27,672 nucleotides of DNA. Origin: a virus. Position numbers and translations under genes: made by a program. This document shows, piece after piece, positions 27,630 through 27,672 of this stretch; position 1 is the stretch's first letter; each line of letters starts with the position of its first letter. Where the stretch lies: positions 1 through 27,672 of the IMG/VR virus record IMGVR_UViG_3300025759_000541; one strand, 5' to 3'. A model generated the notes under the pieces. That model worked only from the letters and a program-made list of their open reading frames with translations, was not told the DNA's origin and did not search any database.

Positions 27630-27672
27630 TTTAAAGCCCCATAGAGCCATTTTAAAGGCTACTGATAAGCAA
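27622..27672 (+). CDS. Possible start of the next gene (TTG start), cut by the window edge
   Basis: A TTG at 27622 overlaps the metallophosphoesterase end and opens a frame of 17 codons to the window edge (SSLKPHRAILKATDKQ after the start). GGATAGG lies seven to ten bases upstream. The overlap style matches other junctions, but 17 codons and a TTG are weak evidence. Confidence 0.35.
   Translation, partial: MSSLKPHRAILKATDKQ

Noticed and set aside
1-27672. tRNA genes, CRISPR arrays, insertion sequences, integrase or attachment sites
   Set aside because: No cloverleaf with a TTCGA-type arm, no spaced direct repeats, and no transposase or integrase motifs were found on either strand; absence by eye is not proof.

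Overview
The window is a compact, strongly AT-rich piece of a tailed-phage genome (or prophage) with long non-contractile-tail architecture (siphovirus). The module order, the small-gene families and the base composition (A/T-rich codons nearly everywhere) resemble phages of marine alphaproteobacteria, most plausibly SAR11/Pelagibacterales or a relative. The host is an inference; nothing in the window names it. No integrase, DNA polymerase, tRNA, rRNA, insertion sequence or CRISPR array was seen, so lifestyle and genome ends cannot be decided from this piece.

Layout. (1) Positions 1-2039 are a leftward operon of nine very small genes, most coupled by overlapping stop/start codons and carrying GGAGAG-type ribosome binding sites; it includes a lipoprotein and ends at the left edge with a Cro/CI-type (XRE) DNA-binding protein. 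(2) Positions 2040-2351 are a 312-base divergent control region with palindromes and a multi-hairpin, possibly pseudoknotted leader just upstream of the rightward genes. (3) Positions 2352-5043 are rightward early/middle genes: a winged-helix protein, a Ref/HNH-like nuclease, a replication-type helix-turn-helix protein, a HExxH metallopeptidase-like protein, a DNA adenine methyltransferase-like protein and a small-terminase-like protein. (4) Positions 5036-8480 are small basic proteins followed by a run of exported or membrane-anchored proteins, lying between the two terminase genes. (5) Positions 8449-16114 are packaging and head: large terminase, portal, head-morphogenesis protein, scaffold, major capsid protein, head-tail connector, tail completion and tail terminator proteins. 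A single leftward gene (11140-11577) with its own promoter and terminator sits between portal and head-morphogenesis genes, like a moron. (6) Positions 16126-25099 are the tail: tube protein, two assembly chaperones joined by a programmed -1 frameshift, tape measure, distal tail proteins, a HlyC-like acyltransferase homologue, the large tail-tip protein, a fibre and an XkdW-like protein. (7) Positions 25147-27672 hold a T4-type lysozyme, three tiny lysine-rich proteins, a probable virion protein, a holin/XhlA-like membrane protein, a metallophosphoesterase and perhaps the start of another gene.

How it works together. The rightward genes are almost continuous, with ATGA or TAATG overlaps, so they are probably read as long polycistronic messages. 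The terminase packages DNA through the portal into a scaffold-assembled capsid. The tape measure and frameshifted chaperones set tail length, and the tip and fibre proteins recognise the host. Lysozyme plus membrane proteins release progeny. The most unusual points are the HlyC-like protein with altered catalytic residues in the tail-tip cluster, the autonomous inverted gene in the head module, the structured leader at 2243-2346, the frameshift signal with its stem-loop, and a very stable 12-bp hairpin after the capsid gene.
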